Shown: positions 34,074 through 43,680 of the stretch, in pieces
Layout of the letters: every line of letters begins with the position of its first letter
Numbering within the stretch: the first letter of the stretch is position 1
The notes under the pieces: generated by a model
Seen by the model: the letters and a program-made list of their open reading frames with translations, nothing else
Told to the model about the DNA's origin: nothing
The model's database searches: none
Position numbers and translations under genes: made by a program
Source of the DNA: Chryseobacterium lactis
GTDB lineage: Bacteria; Bacteroidota; Bacteroidia; Flavobacteriales; Weeksellaceae
NCBI RefSeq assembly: GCF_003815875.1
Contig: NZ_CP033924.1
Location: 2,232,001 to 2,296,000, forward strand
DNA: 64,000 bases
Reading direction: 5' to 3'

Positions 34074-34117
34074 AAAAGGCATATAAAAAGGCACATCTTC
34101 ATCATTAAAAAGGCATA
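34074..34117. repeat. Three AAAAGGCATA-like repeats upstream of the integrase, copy 1
   Basis: AAAAGGCATA at 34074, AAAAAGGCACA at 34085 and AAAAAGGCATA at 34107, with 12 and 22 bp between the GG pairs, close to one and two helical turns. This spacing, between the attachment core and the integrase gene, suits arm-type integrase sites that would also autoregulate int. Confidence 0.55.
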
Positions 34118-34139
34118 CCCTTTAAAATTTATTAATTAA

Positions 34140-35348
34140 ATGAATTACAATAAATTACATATACTATTTGTGATAGATAAAACCAATGTGAATACAAAAG
34201 GTAAAGCTCCATTGAGGTGTAGGTTAACCTATTCAGGAAAAAGAAAGGTTTTTTCTACAGGATTATTTATTATTTCTAAACAATGGGATAGTAAACAACA
34301 ATTAATTAAGCCTCCTAATGAAGAAAATACATTTATTAATACTTCACTAAGTCTGGTTAAGAATGGAATTAATCAGGCTTTTTTATTTCTACAGGTTAGT
34401 GGAAATGATTTTGATATTAACGATATTTACTTACAATACAAAGGAGATATTCCTAAGCAAGACAAAACTATACTTCAGCTTTTTCAAGAACATAATATAA
34501 GAGTTGAAAAACTAATAGGGAAGGAGTATTCTATAGCAACCTTATGGAAGTTTAAACAAGCGAAAGAGTTGTTAAAAGACTTTATAAAATCTCATTTCAA
34601 CAAAGCTGATTATCATTTTAAAGATTTAGACTTGAAATTTATTCAAGATTATGAGTTTTATTTAAAAACAGAAAAGTCTTTAGCTATTGCTACTACTAAT
34701 AAGATGATACAAAGGTTCAGGAAAATTGTCAAGGTTGCTCTCTCAGAAGATATTTTACACAAGGAACCTTTTACTAACTATAAAGTAAAACATATTAAAA
34801 AAGAAATAACTTATTTAACTGAAGAAGAATTAGCTAAGCTTGAGGAATATCAATTTAAAGCTGAAAAATTGCAGATGGTTAAGGATATGTTTGTATTCTG
34901 TTGTTATACAGGTTTGGCTTATAGTGAGATGGTTAATCTTGAAAAATCTCATATTATAAAGGGATTTGATGGTAATGAATGGATTAATATGATGAGAGGA
35001 AAAACTCAGCATTTGTTAACAATACCTCTGTTTACTAGAAGTAAAAGAATCATTGATAAATATGACTATGTTGATGAAAAAAGAGTTCTTCCTAAGTTAA
35101 GTAACCAAAAGTTTAATGTTTATTTGAAAGAAATAGCTGATATAGTTGGAATAAATAAAAGGCTTACTCATCATCTAGCAAGAAGAACCTTTGCAACAAC
35201 TGTATTACTTTTTAATGATGTCCCTATGGAGATTGTATCACAACTTTTAGGGCATTCAAAAATTACTATAACCCAGCAACATTATGCTAAGGTAGTACAG
35301 AAAAAGGTTAGTGAGCAGATGAATAGATTGAATTCTAAGTTGAAATAA
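34140..35348 (+). CDS. int: Tyrosine recombinase (integrase), element B
   Basis: 402 residues. N-terminal arm-binding domain (~1-100), SAM-like core-binding domain (~110-205), catalytic domain ~225-395. Catalytic positions: Lys288, His345-x2-Arg348 (HLAR), His372 (LGH) and nucleophile Tyr382 (HYAKV). The first Arg box reads TGLAYSE (257-263) where most tyrosine recombinases have TGLR, a substitution typical of Bacteroidota integrases. It catalyses insertion into the tRNA-Met gene. Identical in sequence to the copy at 51765. Confidence 0.95.
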   Translation: MNYNKLHILFVIDKTNVNTKGKAPLRCRLTYSGKRKVFSTGLFIISKQWDSKQQLIKPPNEENTFINTSLSLVKNGINQAFLFLQVSGNDFDINDIYLQYKGDIPKQDKTILQLFQEHNIRVEKLIGKEYSIATLWKFKQAKELLKDFIKSHFNKADYHFKDLDLKFIQDYEFYLKTEKSLAIATTNKMIQRFRKIVKVALSEDILHKEPFTNYKVKHIKKEITYLTEEELAKLEEYQFKAEKLQMVKDMFVFCCYTGLAYSEMVNLEKSHIIKGFDGNEWINMMRGKTQHLLTIPLFTRSKRIIDKYDYVDEKRVLPKLSNQKFNVYLKEIADIVGINKRLTHHLARRTFATTVLLFNDVPMEIVSQLLGHSKITITQQHYAKVVQKKVSEQMNRLNSKLK

Positions 35349-35401
35349 CTTAATATTAGTTACTATGTTCTATTTTTACTAAATATTTAATATTATTTTA
35401 T

Positions 35402-37903
35402 ATGGAGTCAACTAATAGCCATTTTGATGGTTTTCCTATAGATTTTAAAGAAATAAATAAGGAGGATTTTCCAGATTTTTCTGTGAGTGATAAAGTAGTA
35501 ATAAGTCCAAACGATGATGGGTTTATTGGTCAGGCTATTATCGATAATATAGATTTGCAAGAAAAAAATACAGTAGTTATTAATGCTGCAGTAGGTCAGG
35601 GTAAAACTACAGCTATAATGGAAGTGGTAAAAGACTATTATGATAATACTGATTATTTAATATTCATAGTTTCACCATTTACGAGTTTAGTTGAGCAATA
35701 CTATAAAAAAACTGCTAGTATAGGAATACCCGAAGAGGATATTTATAGATATGAGCTAATTGGTAAGGATATGTCTAGAGATGCGTGGAATAGTAGGGTT
35801 CAGATTGCTACAGTGAATTGTTTATTAGGTAATCCAGGAGAGGAATCTTTAATAAACAGCGAAGCTAAAAGAAACTATATAAACTACTTAAAGCGAATGT
35901 GTGAAGAAAGTGGAAAAAAGGTAGTTTTTATCTATGATGAAATCCATGATTCCATTCATAATTTTAAAGAAAGATATATTTTCAACTTATGGAAATGGAA
36001 AAATGTCATTCATAAGAATTTTATATTAAGCGCCACTTACAATGAAGCTTCTAAGGTTGTAATAGAGTATCTGGCTGAGCTTACAGATGATAAAATTCAA
36101 ATTATAGAATCTGAAAGAAAAGTGTTTATGGATAAGCAATCAGAATTATTTTTACATTTTAATACTGCAAGTAGTTATTCAGAAAGTAATGATGGTATAC
36201 AAGCAATAGTTGAGGATTTAGTTAGAAAAGGAAAGAAAATAGATATTCTTTCATATTCTAAAAATCTTGCAGATAAAATATGTAATAATATAGATTCAGG
36301 TATTGGTAAGTTATTGTTTGATGCTTTTGGGGAGATTAACAATTGTACTTCAGATAGTAAATATTCATTTGGAGATATATTCGTAAATAGGTATAATCCT
36401 GAGAAATGTAATGTAGGGACAAACTTTAAATCTGGAGTAAGTATTGAAAAAGAAGATCATGCTTTAATCATAATTCTTCCTCCATTAGGTACAAAAGGAA
36501 ATTTAAGTAATTATGGAATATTTTCAGATGGAGTAAATTCCATTATCCAAGCTTTAGCAAGACAAAGAACTAAAGGAGAAATTCATATTGTTCTCCCTCC
36601 ACCTGATAAGTTTGATTCGACTACATTAATGATGTCTGAGGAATTAAAAGAAAGATTTATGGATTCCTATGAAGTACATCAGGATTACAAAGCCTCAAAT
36701 GATAGATTAGTACAATATTATTCTTTTAATCAACAGGATGAACTGCTTAAAACTTTTTATGATGAAGTAATTCATGAAAATGTTAGAGATGAAGAGCAAC
36801 ATATACAAACCTTATCAAGAGAAAATAAACTTTCACTAACTTTTCCTAGTTATAAAAACTATAAAATTTTGGAGGGAGAAAAGTATTTTCCAAAATATCA
36901 TAAATTTTTTGGTGGAGATTTATCTTCATTTATCTTATATTCTGCATTAACAAATCAATTCGTTAATTGTAGACTTGCAGATACAAATGCTAAATCTCTC
37001 TTGATTTTTGAAGAAGGGAAGATTCAATGGAAATTAGAGCAATTTTTAAAAGAGTATCTAGATGAAAATTTTTTGTGGCTTCTTCAGACTACTACATCAA
37101 AGTATTTTTATAATTATCTTAAGGATGAGATATTTAGTAATTATAAAGTTTTCTATAAAGATTCTGTTGGAAGAAAAGAGATAATTAAGGATTCTCATAA
37201 AAATTTTGAACAACAGCTGATAGCTTTTGTCCAAAGGAAGTTTTATCCCCAAAATAAGATTTTTAATTTTCAGTTTTACTCTACTAGTGGGTTTGTTATA
37301 GATGCTTCTTATCCTAGAGGGGAATATTTAATGTCATGTATATCACATGCTTTAAAAATGAATGAAACTCCAGATGATATTTTAGACAGTGATAAATTAG
37401 TGGTACAAGCTTATTTGGACTTAAATTATTTTAGAGAAAAAATGTTGAACTCAATAATCACAACTAGAAGAGGTCAAAGGTGCTTTCCTAATGATGTACC
37501 AGAGAATTTTATTTTACCTGATGAAATGGACAGGTATAGTAGAATGATTGAAGTCTTAATTACTTATGACCCTGTTATTAGTAAAAACCTGTTTGATTTT
37601 AAGAATCTATTTACAAGAAGTAATTATTCACAAGCTGAAAGAATTAAAGGTTTTTATAATTATATGAAAGTTGATTTTTTTAAAGGAAAGGCTAAAAAAT
37701 TTAAAAGCTCAACAATGAATGGGTATTATTTTATAATAGAGGAGGATGTGGTTCTTCCAGATTCTAATTTAGTAATGAACTTTCTTAGTGTAGAAGATTT
37801 TAGTATTCCTGAAGAAGCAATGCCAACCTTAATAATAGATGCTGATGGAAACCCTTTTATTCAATATCTAAATGGAGATAGAGAGGCATTTAGCATTTCT
37901 TAA
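35402..37903 (+). CDS. SF2 helicase-like protein of the element core
   Basis: 833 residues. Walker A GQGKTT at 65-70 (motif I), DEIHD at 179-183 (motif II), SAT at 210-212 (motif III), GTNFKSGV (~339-346, motif V) and QALARQR at 383-389 (motif VI). The C-terminal ~430 residues are unlike known helicases and may bind the element origin. The fold resembles origin-binding-protein-type SF2 enzymes. It is 53 bp after int and ends before a terminator. A role in replication of the excised element is inferred. Confidence 0.75.
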   Translation: MESTNSHFDGFPIDFKEINKEDFPDFSVSDKVVISPNDDGFIGQAIIDNIDLQEKNTVVINAAVGQGKTTAIMEVVKDYYDNTDYLIFIVSPFTSLVEQYYKKTASIGIPEEDIYRYELIGKDMSRDAWNSRVQIATVNCLLGNPGEESLINSEAKRNYINYLKRMCEESGKKVVFIYDEIHDSIHNFKERYIFNLWKWKNVIHKNFILSATYNEASKVVIEYLAELTDDKIQIIESERKVFMDKQSELFLHFNTASSYSESNDGIQAIVEDLVRKGKKIDILSYSKNLADKICNNIDSGIGKLLFDAFGEINNCTSDSKYSFGDIFVNRYNPEKCNVGTNFKSGVSIEKEDHALIIILPPLGTKGNLSNYGIFSDGVNSIIQALARQRTKGEIHIVLPPPDKFDSTTLMMSEELKERFMDSYEVHQDYKASNDRLVQYYSFNQQDELLKTFYDEVIHENVRDEEQHIQTLSRENKLSLTFPSYKNYKILEGEKYFPKYHKFFGGDLSSFILYSALTNQFVNCRLADTNAKSLLIFEEGKIQWKLEQFLKEYLDENFLWLLQTTTSKYFYNYLKDEIFSNYKVFYKDSVGRKEIIKDSHKNFEQQLIAFVQRKFYPQNKIFNFQFYSTSGFVIDASYPRGEYLMSCISHALKMNETPDDILDSDKLVVQAYLDLNYFREKMLNSIITTRRGQRCFPNDVPENFILPDEMDRYSRMIEVLITYDPVISKNLFDFKNLFTRSNYSQAERIKGFYNYMKVDFFKGKAKKFKSSTMNGYYFIIEEDVVLPDSNLVMNFLSVEDFSIPEEAMPTLIIDADGNPFIQYLNGDREAFSIS

Positions 37904-37958
37904 ACTTCTATTTCCGTATATATCCCTATAGAGTACAAAAACGAAATTGGAAGTTTCT

Positions 37959-37989
37959 AAAAATCCCTACAGAAATTGTAGGGATTTTT
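37959..37989 (+). terminator. Rho-independent terminator after the helicase-like gene, copy 1
   Basis: Perfect 13-bp stem AAAAATCCCTACA/TGTAGGGATTTTT with a 5-nt loop, ending in T5. It separates int/helicase from the ATPase/DUF3871 operon. Confidence 0.88.
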
Positions 37990-38016
37990 CATTATTTAAC
38001 CTTAAATCAATTTATT

Positions 38017-38934
38017 ATGCAATTAAGACAATCACAAAGACAACAGGTAAAGCTCAGATTAGGATTATCCGGAGCAAGTGGATTTGGAAAAACCAAATCA
38101 GCCTTATTATTAGCCTATGGAATGACACAAGACTGGAGCAAAATAGCTGTTATAGATACAGAAAATTCCTCTGCTTCCTTATATTCAGACCTGGGAAATT
38201 ATAATGTTTTGGACTTACAAGCACCTTATAGCCCTGAAAGATATATCCAGGCTATTGAATTATGCGAGAAATCAGGCATTGAAGTTATTATCATAGATTC
38301 AGCTAGCCATGAATGGAATGGCTCTGGTGGATGCTTAGAAATTCATGAGAAATTAGGTGGCAGGTTTCAGGATTGGGCTAATGTAACTCCAAGGCATCAA
38401 GCATTCATCAACAAGATATTACAGTCAAGCTGTCATATCATTACCACCACAAGAAGAAAGATGGATTATTCTTTAGATATTGGTAGCAATGGTAAGACTA
38501 AAGTCGTGAAACATGGAACAAAAGAAATCACTAGGGATGGCTTTGAATATGAACTCACTATCAATTTTGAATTAGTTAATGATAATCATTTGGCTAAAGC
38601 AAGTAAGGATAGAACAGGACTATTCATGAATAAACCTGAGTTTCTGATAACCCCTCAAACTGGTAAGGTGATTCTTGACTGGTGTAATTCAGGAACTATT
38701 AACCCAACCCAGGTAACCTCTTCTATGCCTAAACAAAGTTACCTGGGTGCTAATGAGATTAACACTCTGATTAGTAAAATTGGAGATTGCAACACAATTA
38801 ATGACCTTTTGGCTCTTTACAAACAATTTCCCCAATATCAGGAAGATTTAAAATCTGAATATGAAGCCAGAAAATCATTTTTAATCAAATTATCCAACCC
38901 TCAAAACTTTTCAACTAATGGAATACACAGATAA
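38017..38934 (+). CDS. RecA/AAA-like ATPase of the element core, B version
   Basis: 305 residues. P-loop GASGFGKT at 19-26, Walker B VIIIDSASHEW at ~90-100. The family is widespread in Bacteroidota mobile elements next to DUF3871 and is close to Sak4-like phage annealing ATPases. It begins with QLRQSQRQQVKLRLGLSG. The first ~95 codons are identical to the C copy (except Arg4/Lys4), then the two genes diverge in DNA while remaining homologous in protein. The final 17 bp overlap the DUF3871 gene. Confidence 0.85.
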   Translation: MQLRQSQRQQVKLRLGLSGASGFGKTKSALLLAYGMTQDWSKIAVIDTENSSASLYSDLGNYNVLDLQAPYSPERYIQAIELCEKSGIEVIIIDSASHEWNGSGGCLEIHEKLGGRFQDWANVTPRHQAFINKILQSSCHIITTTRRKMDYSLDIGSNGKTKVVKHGTKEITRDGFEYELTINFELVNDNHLAKASKDRTGLFMNKPEFLITPQTGKVILDWCNSGTINPTQVTSSMPKQSYLGANEINTLISKIGDCNTINDLLALYKQFPQYQEDLKSEYEARKSFLIKLSNPQNFSTNGIHR

Positions 38935-40045
38935 TACAGCAGTAATGGAACTGCACAATGTCCAAAGAAGCAGTCACCTTAACCTGGAGGCTGTAAATAT
39001 CCAAGAGGCAGAGGTGTTTTATCCAAGCAAAATGAATGAATGTAAGGAGGTTGAACCAAGAAGTGTTCAACCTCTTTTGATTTCTGATACAGTCAGTACA
39101 ACTATTGGTACAACAGGCTCTGCCTATGCTCATAAGCCATTCATTGAAGCCAACACCTTACAAGTTGATTTAAGCCACCTTAAAAGTGACTGCATCATTC
39201 CTGTGTTCAGTAAAGACAATGAAAAGACTATTGCCCATCAAGAGTTTATAGATATTGTGATGAATACAATATTAAAGCTGTTCCCACATCACAGTATCAG
39301 CAATCCTGAAATTAGGGTATCACATCAAATCAAGGGCAGGACACCTGATGCCATATACAAAAGTGCTAAGGAATTATTAGACCATGAGAAGACCATTTAC
39401 TATGAAAGAATGGCTTTTATTATTCAAATACCATCTATTGTAGACACTATCAATGGTAATGAATTAGCTCTAACTTTGGGAGGAGTACGAAGTTATAACC
39501 TGGAGAACCTTTACAACAAGAAAACCTTTGAAAAATTCAAGTTCTTCATTGGCTTTCAAAATAAGGTTTGCTGTAATTTATGTGTTAGTTCTGATGGTTT
39601 TGTAGAAGAAATGAGAGTTGGAAATTATCATGAACTACAGGAGAAAGTTACCCATGTGATTCAAAACTACAATGCAAAAAGTCATCTGGAGGTTATGAAG
39701 TCATTATCTCACAGTTATCTTACAGAGCATCAATTTGCCCAGCTCTTAGGCAGGTCAAGACTGTATCAACATTTACCTAAAAAAGAGAGATTAGCCATAC
39801 CAAGTCTGAACTTTAATGACAGTCAGCTTAGTACAGTAGCTAAAGACTACTATGAAGATGAAAACTTTTGCAGAAATGATGATGGAGATATTAACCTCTG
39901 GAATGTGTATAATCTCTTTACACAGGCTAATAAGAGCAGTTATATAGACACTTTCCTTGACAGGAATTTGAATGCTTTTGAGTTTTCAAAAGGTATTCAG
40001 AAACTACTTAATGGTAACTCTAATTATCATTGGTTTTTAAGCTGA
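38918..40045 (+). CDS. DUF3871-family protein, B version
   Basis: 375 residues. DUF3871 signature: SKDNEKTIAHQEFI, ISHQIKGR-type middle segment, and C-terminal NLFTQANKSSYIDTFLDR...HWFLS. DUF3871 proteins are regular partners of the upstream ATPase in Bacteroidota islands and have no known enzymatic activity. Translation is coupled by a 17-bp overlap. The N-terminal ~80 residues differ most from the C paralog. Confidence 0.85.
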   Translation: MEYTDNTAVMELHNVQRSSHLNLEAVNIQEAEVFYPSKMNECKEVEPRSVQPLLISDTVSTTIGTTGSAYAHKPFIEANTLQVDLSHLKSDCIIPVFSKDNEKTIAHQEFIDIVMNTILKLFPHHSISNPEIRVSHQIKGRTPDAIYKSAKELLDHEKTIYYERMAFIIQIPSIVDTINGNELALTLGGVRSYNLENLYNKKTFEKFKFFIGFQNKVCCNLCVSSDGFVEEMRVGNYHELQEKVTHVIQNYNAKSHLEVMKSLSHSYLTEHQFAQLLGRSRLYQHLPKKERLAIPSLNFNDSQLSTVAKDYYEDENFCRNDDGDINLWNVYNLFTQANKSSYIDTFLDRNLNAFEFSKGIQKLLNGNSNYHWFLS

Positions 40046-40085
40046 TCTTACTTCCTAGTTTTTTATTGGTGCATATTTAAACCTC

Positions 40086-40682
40086 ATGAATGATTATATT
40101 TGTAGTCAAAAAATCATATTAATGATCCATTTTATAAATAATGTACTCAAATATAAATCTTTATTTCATATCATAGATATTCCTTATAGGGACATTCATT
40201 TAATACAAAAGAAAGTGATTAATGATCTAAAACTAAATAATTTAAATCAGCTGAGAGATAAATTTGAAGGTGAGCAGTATTATAAGAATAATCTTCACAA
40301 ATGTTTACCAATCTTAGCTCTTGAAAAACTATTTACCAAAAGAATTTTTGATTGGGATAATTTAGATCTAAAGAGTATCCAGAGTATACTCACAATTGAA
40401 AATACTAAGGTATATTTAAAACTGTGTGAATATGGGAAAACTCCAGAGGTTGAGAAAGATATAGATGGACCTGTGATTTTTTTTGTTTATGATGATAAAA
40501 AAGAAGTATGGATATGTGGACTTGCACGAAAGGAGACTATAAGCAGGTTTCAAGGTAAAGAAAGAACAATAGGTATAGGTTCAAGAGCCAAAAGAGTTGT
40601 TGAATTTATAGGATTTGAACATTTAAAAAACTTTAGTTCATTTGAAGAACTATCATTAATTGTAAAAGAAGAAAATGAATAA
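40086..40682 (+). CDS. Protein of unknown function coupled to the methyltransferase
   Basis: 198 residues, not recognised. It overlaps the methyltransferase start by 8 bp, so they are co-translated and probably functionally linked. Helical first half; the segment GPVIFFVYDDKKEVWICGLARKE (~128-150) looks like an alpha/beta core. It could be a control, specificity or partner subunit of the restriction system. The start may be M13 instead. Confidence 0.6.
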   Translation: MNDYICSQKIILMIHFINNVLKYKSLFHIIDIPYRDIHLIQKKVINDLKLNNLNQLRDKFEGEQYYKNNLHKCLPILALEKLFTKRIFDWDNLDLKSIQSILTIENTKVYLKLCEYGKTPEVEKDIDGPVIFFVYDDKKEVWICGLARKETISRFQGKERTIGIGSRAKRVVEFIGFEHLKNFSSFEELSLIVKEENE

Positions 40683-41643
40683 AAAATTCACAGTAGGAAG
40701 CTTGTATGCTGGTATAGGAGGAATTTGTTTAGGATTTAAAAAAGCAAAATTTAATATTTTATGGGCAAATGAATATGATAAGAATGCATGTGTAACATAT
40801 AGACAGAATTTTTCCCATCAACTATATGAGAATGATATTATATCTTTTGATATTAATAAGCTAAAGAAAATTGATGTGCTAGCTGCAGGATTTCCATGTC
40901 AGCCCTTTTCAGTAGCTGGTTATAGAAAAGGATTTACAGATGATAGGGGAAACCATTTTTTTCGTATAATGGAGATTGTTGATCTAATTAGACCTAAAGT
41001 AGTTTTCTTAGAAAATGTAAAAAACTTAGTGGGGCATGACCATGGTAATACCTTTAAGGTTATACAAGAAAGCTTGGAAAGCAGAGGTTATACATTTGAT
41101 GCAAAAGTTTTAAACACTAAAGATTATGGAGATATTCCTCATAATAGGGAGAGAATCTTTATGGTTTGTTTTGATAAAAACATTTTACAGTACCCAGATA
41201 ATTTTAAGTTTCAGTTTCCTAAAAAAGACCCTTTAAAAAGGAAAATAAAAGATCTTATTATTCATGAAAAAGTTGATGATAAGTTTTACTATGGAAAAGA
41301 TAAATATATGTATCACATGTTAGAAGAAACTATGACAAAAGAAGATACTATTTATCAGTTCAGAAGGCAGTATGTAAGGGAAAATAAATCTAATGTATGT
41401 CCAACACTTACTGCAAACATGGGAACAGGAGGACACAATGTTCCTATGGTTAAAACAGAATTTGGCTTTAGAAAGTTAACTCCAAGAGAATGTTTTAGAT
41501 TTCAAGGTTTTCCAGATGATTTTAAGCTTCCTGAGATTGCAAATTCACACTTATACAAACAAGCAGGTAATTCTGTAAGTGTTCCTGTTATTGAAAGACT
41601 TGCAGGTAAAATTTTTGATGTACTTGAGTCAAAGATCCTTTAA
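40675..41643 (+). CDS. DNA (cytosine-5) methyltransferase
   Basis: 322 residues, a complete C5-MTase. SAM-binding motif I YAGIGGICLGF (11-21), catalytic motif IV FPCQPFS with Cys75, ENV motif VI at 113-115, RERIF motif VIII, and motif X YKQAGNSVSVPVIERLA at the C-terminus. The target recognition region (~200-260) is small, so one short site is expected. It would protect element and host DNA from the convergent restriction operon. Its 3' end overlaps the opposing gene by 15 bp. Confidence 0.95.
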   Translation: MNKKFTVGSLYAGIGGICLGFKKAKFNILWANEYDKNACVTYRQNFSHQLYENDIISFDINKLKKIDVLAAGFPCQPFSVAGYRKGFTDDRGNHFFRIMEIVDLIRPKVVFLENVKNLVGHDHGNTFKVIQESLESRGYTFDAKVLNTKDYGDIPHNRERIFMVCFDKNILQYPDNFKFQFPKKDPLKRKIKDLIIHEKVDDKFYYGKDKYMYHMLEETMTKEDTIYQFRRQYVRENKSNVCPTLTANMGTGGHNVPMVKTEFGFRKLTPRECFRFQGFPDDFKLPEIANSHLYKQAGNSVSVPVIERLAGKIFDVLESKIL

Positions 41644-42351
41644 TTTATTATACATCAAGTTAATGTCTTTTAAATCACCACTTTGGATGTAATAATTGTC
41701 AGCATCCATTGTGGTTTGATTTAGTTTATCCCCTTTTTTGAGTATGTATTCCCTTTTGATTATTTCTTTTAAGGTTTCGTGTGATAGAACTCCAGGAATA
41801 TCAAAATACAAATCCTGCATATTTAAGATCTTAGACATTTTTTCTATATCAGAATCTCCATTTTTAAAAAGATCTTTTAGGTTAGGTTTGATTCTGACAC
41901 ATACAAAATAATCATATATAAATGCTCCTCCATCTGGTGTGTAGGTTCCATTTTCATCCCAGTCTTTACATTCTAGTAAAAATAAATTTGCAAAGAATGC
42001 CATAGATTTCACATTAATATTTTTGCCATTTGCAACTATGTCTCCATGATCCCATATTCCTTTTTCAAATATTCCTAAATCAACTCCAGAAGTTGTAATA
42101 TCATTTTTTTTTAATTCATCATCCAAAATTAACTCTGCAAGCTTACCTTGGAAAGTGTTAGCAAAAACCTCATCTGGAGTCCTAATTAAACTTCCTCCAC
42201 TTCTATGATCTCTGTGAAACCCTTCTCCATATGCCATTTCATATGCAAATTTGAAAGCTATACTAATAAATTCCTCTTTAACCATATTTTCAGTAAAAGG
42301 AATTTTTTTAGTTATCCTGTATATTCCATCTTTAAATTCAAGTCTGCTCAT
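41629..42351 (-). CDS. PD-(D/E)XK restriction endonuclease-like protein
   Basis: 240 residues. GDIVANGKNINVKSM (~102-117) has the D-xn-NVKS shape of a PD-(D/E)XK active site, preceded by Glu in RTPDEVFANTFQGKLAELIL. Convergent with the methyltransferase and last in the restriction operon (22 bp after McrC/LlaJI-like). A type II-like nuclease or accessory nuclease of the system is likely. Family not pinned down. Confidence 0.65.
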   Translation of the reverse strand: MSRLEFKDGIYRITKKIPFTENMVKEEFISIAFKFAYEMAYGEGFHRDHRSGGSLIRTPDEVFANTFQGKLAELILDDELKKNDITTSGVDLGIFEKGIWDHGDIVANGKNINVKSMAFFANLFLLECKDWDENGTYTPDGGAFIYDYFVCVRIKPNLKDLFKNGDSDIEKMSKILNMQDLYFDIPGVLSHETLKEIIKREYILKKGDKLNQTTMDADNYYIQSGDLKDINLMYNKLKDL

Positions 42352-42372
42352 CTGTATTAGTTTTAGTTAAAA

Positions 42373-43680
42373 TTAAGAAATTAGCTCTTTTAAATTTGTA
42401 ACTTCTAAGCTTTTATTCTCCAGATACATCTGCTGCCAGTCTTTAAATGGACATAAAATAATTAATATTTTTTTACCTGGGTATAACTCGTATTTAATAT
42501 CTCCAATCAATATTATATTATTAATTATAACAGCATGCTCATCTTCTTTAAGTTCTGAAAATTCATCCTCATTTGCTGGGAAAAGAAAAAAGTTTCCAAT
42601 TGCTTTTTCTATTTTATTCTCAATATGCTGTTGGTATTGAAACTGTTTTAAAATGTCTTTGTATCCTGGTTCTCCAGATAGAGTGCTTTTAAATTTTAGG
42701 CTGTAATACTTTGCATCAAATAGATAGGTATTATTTTCATTATCATTTATAATAATATCTGGTAATAATATACTTTTAGATTCATAATTATTACCTAAAA
42801 TATCCCATTTAGGTCTTGGAAAATAAGAGTTTTTTGAATGCTTGTACTTCCATATCTGCTTACATATGTCTTCCCAAATAGTTGAATATGCTTTTGTACC
42901 ATACAAAGACATATCATTTTCCAAAGCTCCAGTCTTACTTCTAATTAAGAATATTAATGATTTTATTAAATATATTTCTCTGTCAGTATAAACAGTTTGT
43001 AATAACTTTAGAAGATGATTTATTAGCTGCTCTGGATTTCCTATTTCACTTAGATTCTCTTCGTAATCAAAATCAAAATTAATAAGATCTATTCCTAGAA
43101 ATACTGAATATTTTTCTGAAATATAATTTAACCCCCACTTTTGAATAGCTGCTGTTAAGTTAAATATATCTTCAATTATAGTGTGATTTATAGTATCAGT
43201 ATAAACTGGCTGACCAGAAGAATAGATTGGATCAATATCATTAACTGTATGAACCCAGTGAATGTCTCCATTCCCATTTATTTCGTACAGTCTATCTCTG
43301 TAAGTGTAAATTCCATTACTTTGAAAGTCCTCTAATAAGAACTCTGCAATTGCTAATTCAGAACATTCAGGATTATCAGGCTCTATGTTGAAAAAATCAA
43401 TTCCATCAAATAGATGTCTATTGGTTTTTGTATATCTTTTTAAAGTTTTAATTGTTAATAAGGCAGACTCTTTTAGCTCTCTAGTGTATATTTTAGGTAT
43501 AACAGCAAATGCGACACTTCGTACAGATACAACCCCAACAAAAGTAAACTTATAATAGGTATTACTCTGCTCAATTATACCTCTTAAGCCTAATGTGAAT
43601 AATTCCTCTTCTGAAAAAGAAATCAACAATTCAGACTTAGTATATGACTTTTGTTCAATATAAATAACAGGATTATTCAA
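42373..43680 (-). CDS. LlaJI-family restriction endonuclease (McrC-like)
   Basis: 435 residues. GDIHWVHTVNDIDPIYSSGQPVY (~137-159) is the hallmark of LlaJI/McrC proteins. The nuclease motif PDIIINDN...YLFDAKYY lies near 307-324. In LlaJI and BsuMI systems this subunit cuts DNA when driven by a McrB-like AAA+ partner. The gene starts inside the last codons of the McrB-like gene (8-bp overlap), confirming they work as a pair. Confidence 0.85.
   Translation of the reverse strand: MNNPVIYIEQKSYTKSELLISFSEEELFTLGLRGIIEQSNTYYKFTFVGVVSVRSVAFAVIPKIYTRELKESALLTIKTLKRYTKTNRHLFDGIDFFNIEPDNPECSELAIAEFLLEDFQSNGIYTYRDRLYEINGNGDIHWVHTVNDIDPIYSSGQPVYTDTINHTIIEDIFNLTAAIQKWGLNYISEKYSVFLGIDLINFDFDYEENLSEIGNPEQLINHLLKLLQTVYTDREIYLIKSLIFLIRSKTGALENDMSLYGTKAYSTIWEDICKQIWKYKHSKNSYFPRPKWDILGNNYESKSILLPDIIINDNENNTYLFDAKYYSLKFKSTLSGEPGYKDILKQFQYQQHIENKIEKAIGNFFLFPANEDEFSELKEDEHAVIINNIILIGDIKYELYPGKKILIILCPFKDWQQMYLENKSLEVTNLKELIS

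Larger units (their letters stand above)
33924..38300. repeat. 4,377-bp direct repeat, copy 1
   Basis: Essentially identical to 51549-55925 (offset 17,625). The one difference I found is at 38027 (G) versus 55652 (A), giving Arg4 versus Lys4 in the ATPase. Identity begins at the first base of the attachment core and ends sharply inside the ATPase gene. Confidence 0.92.
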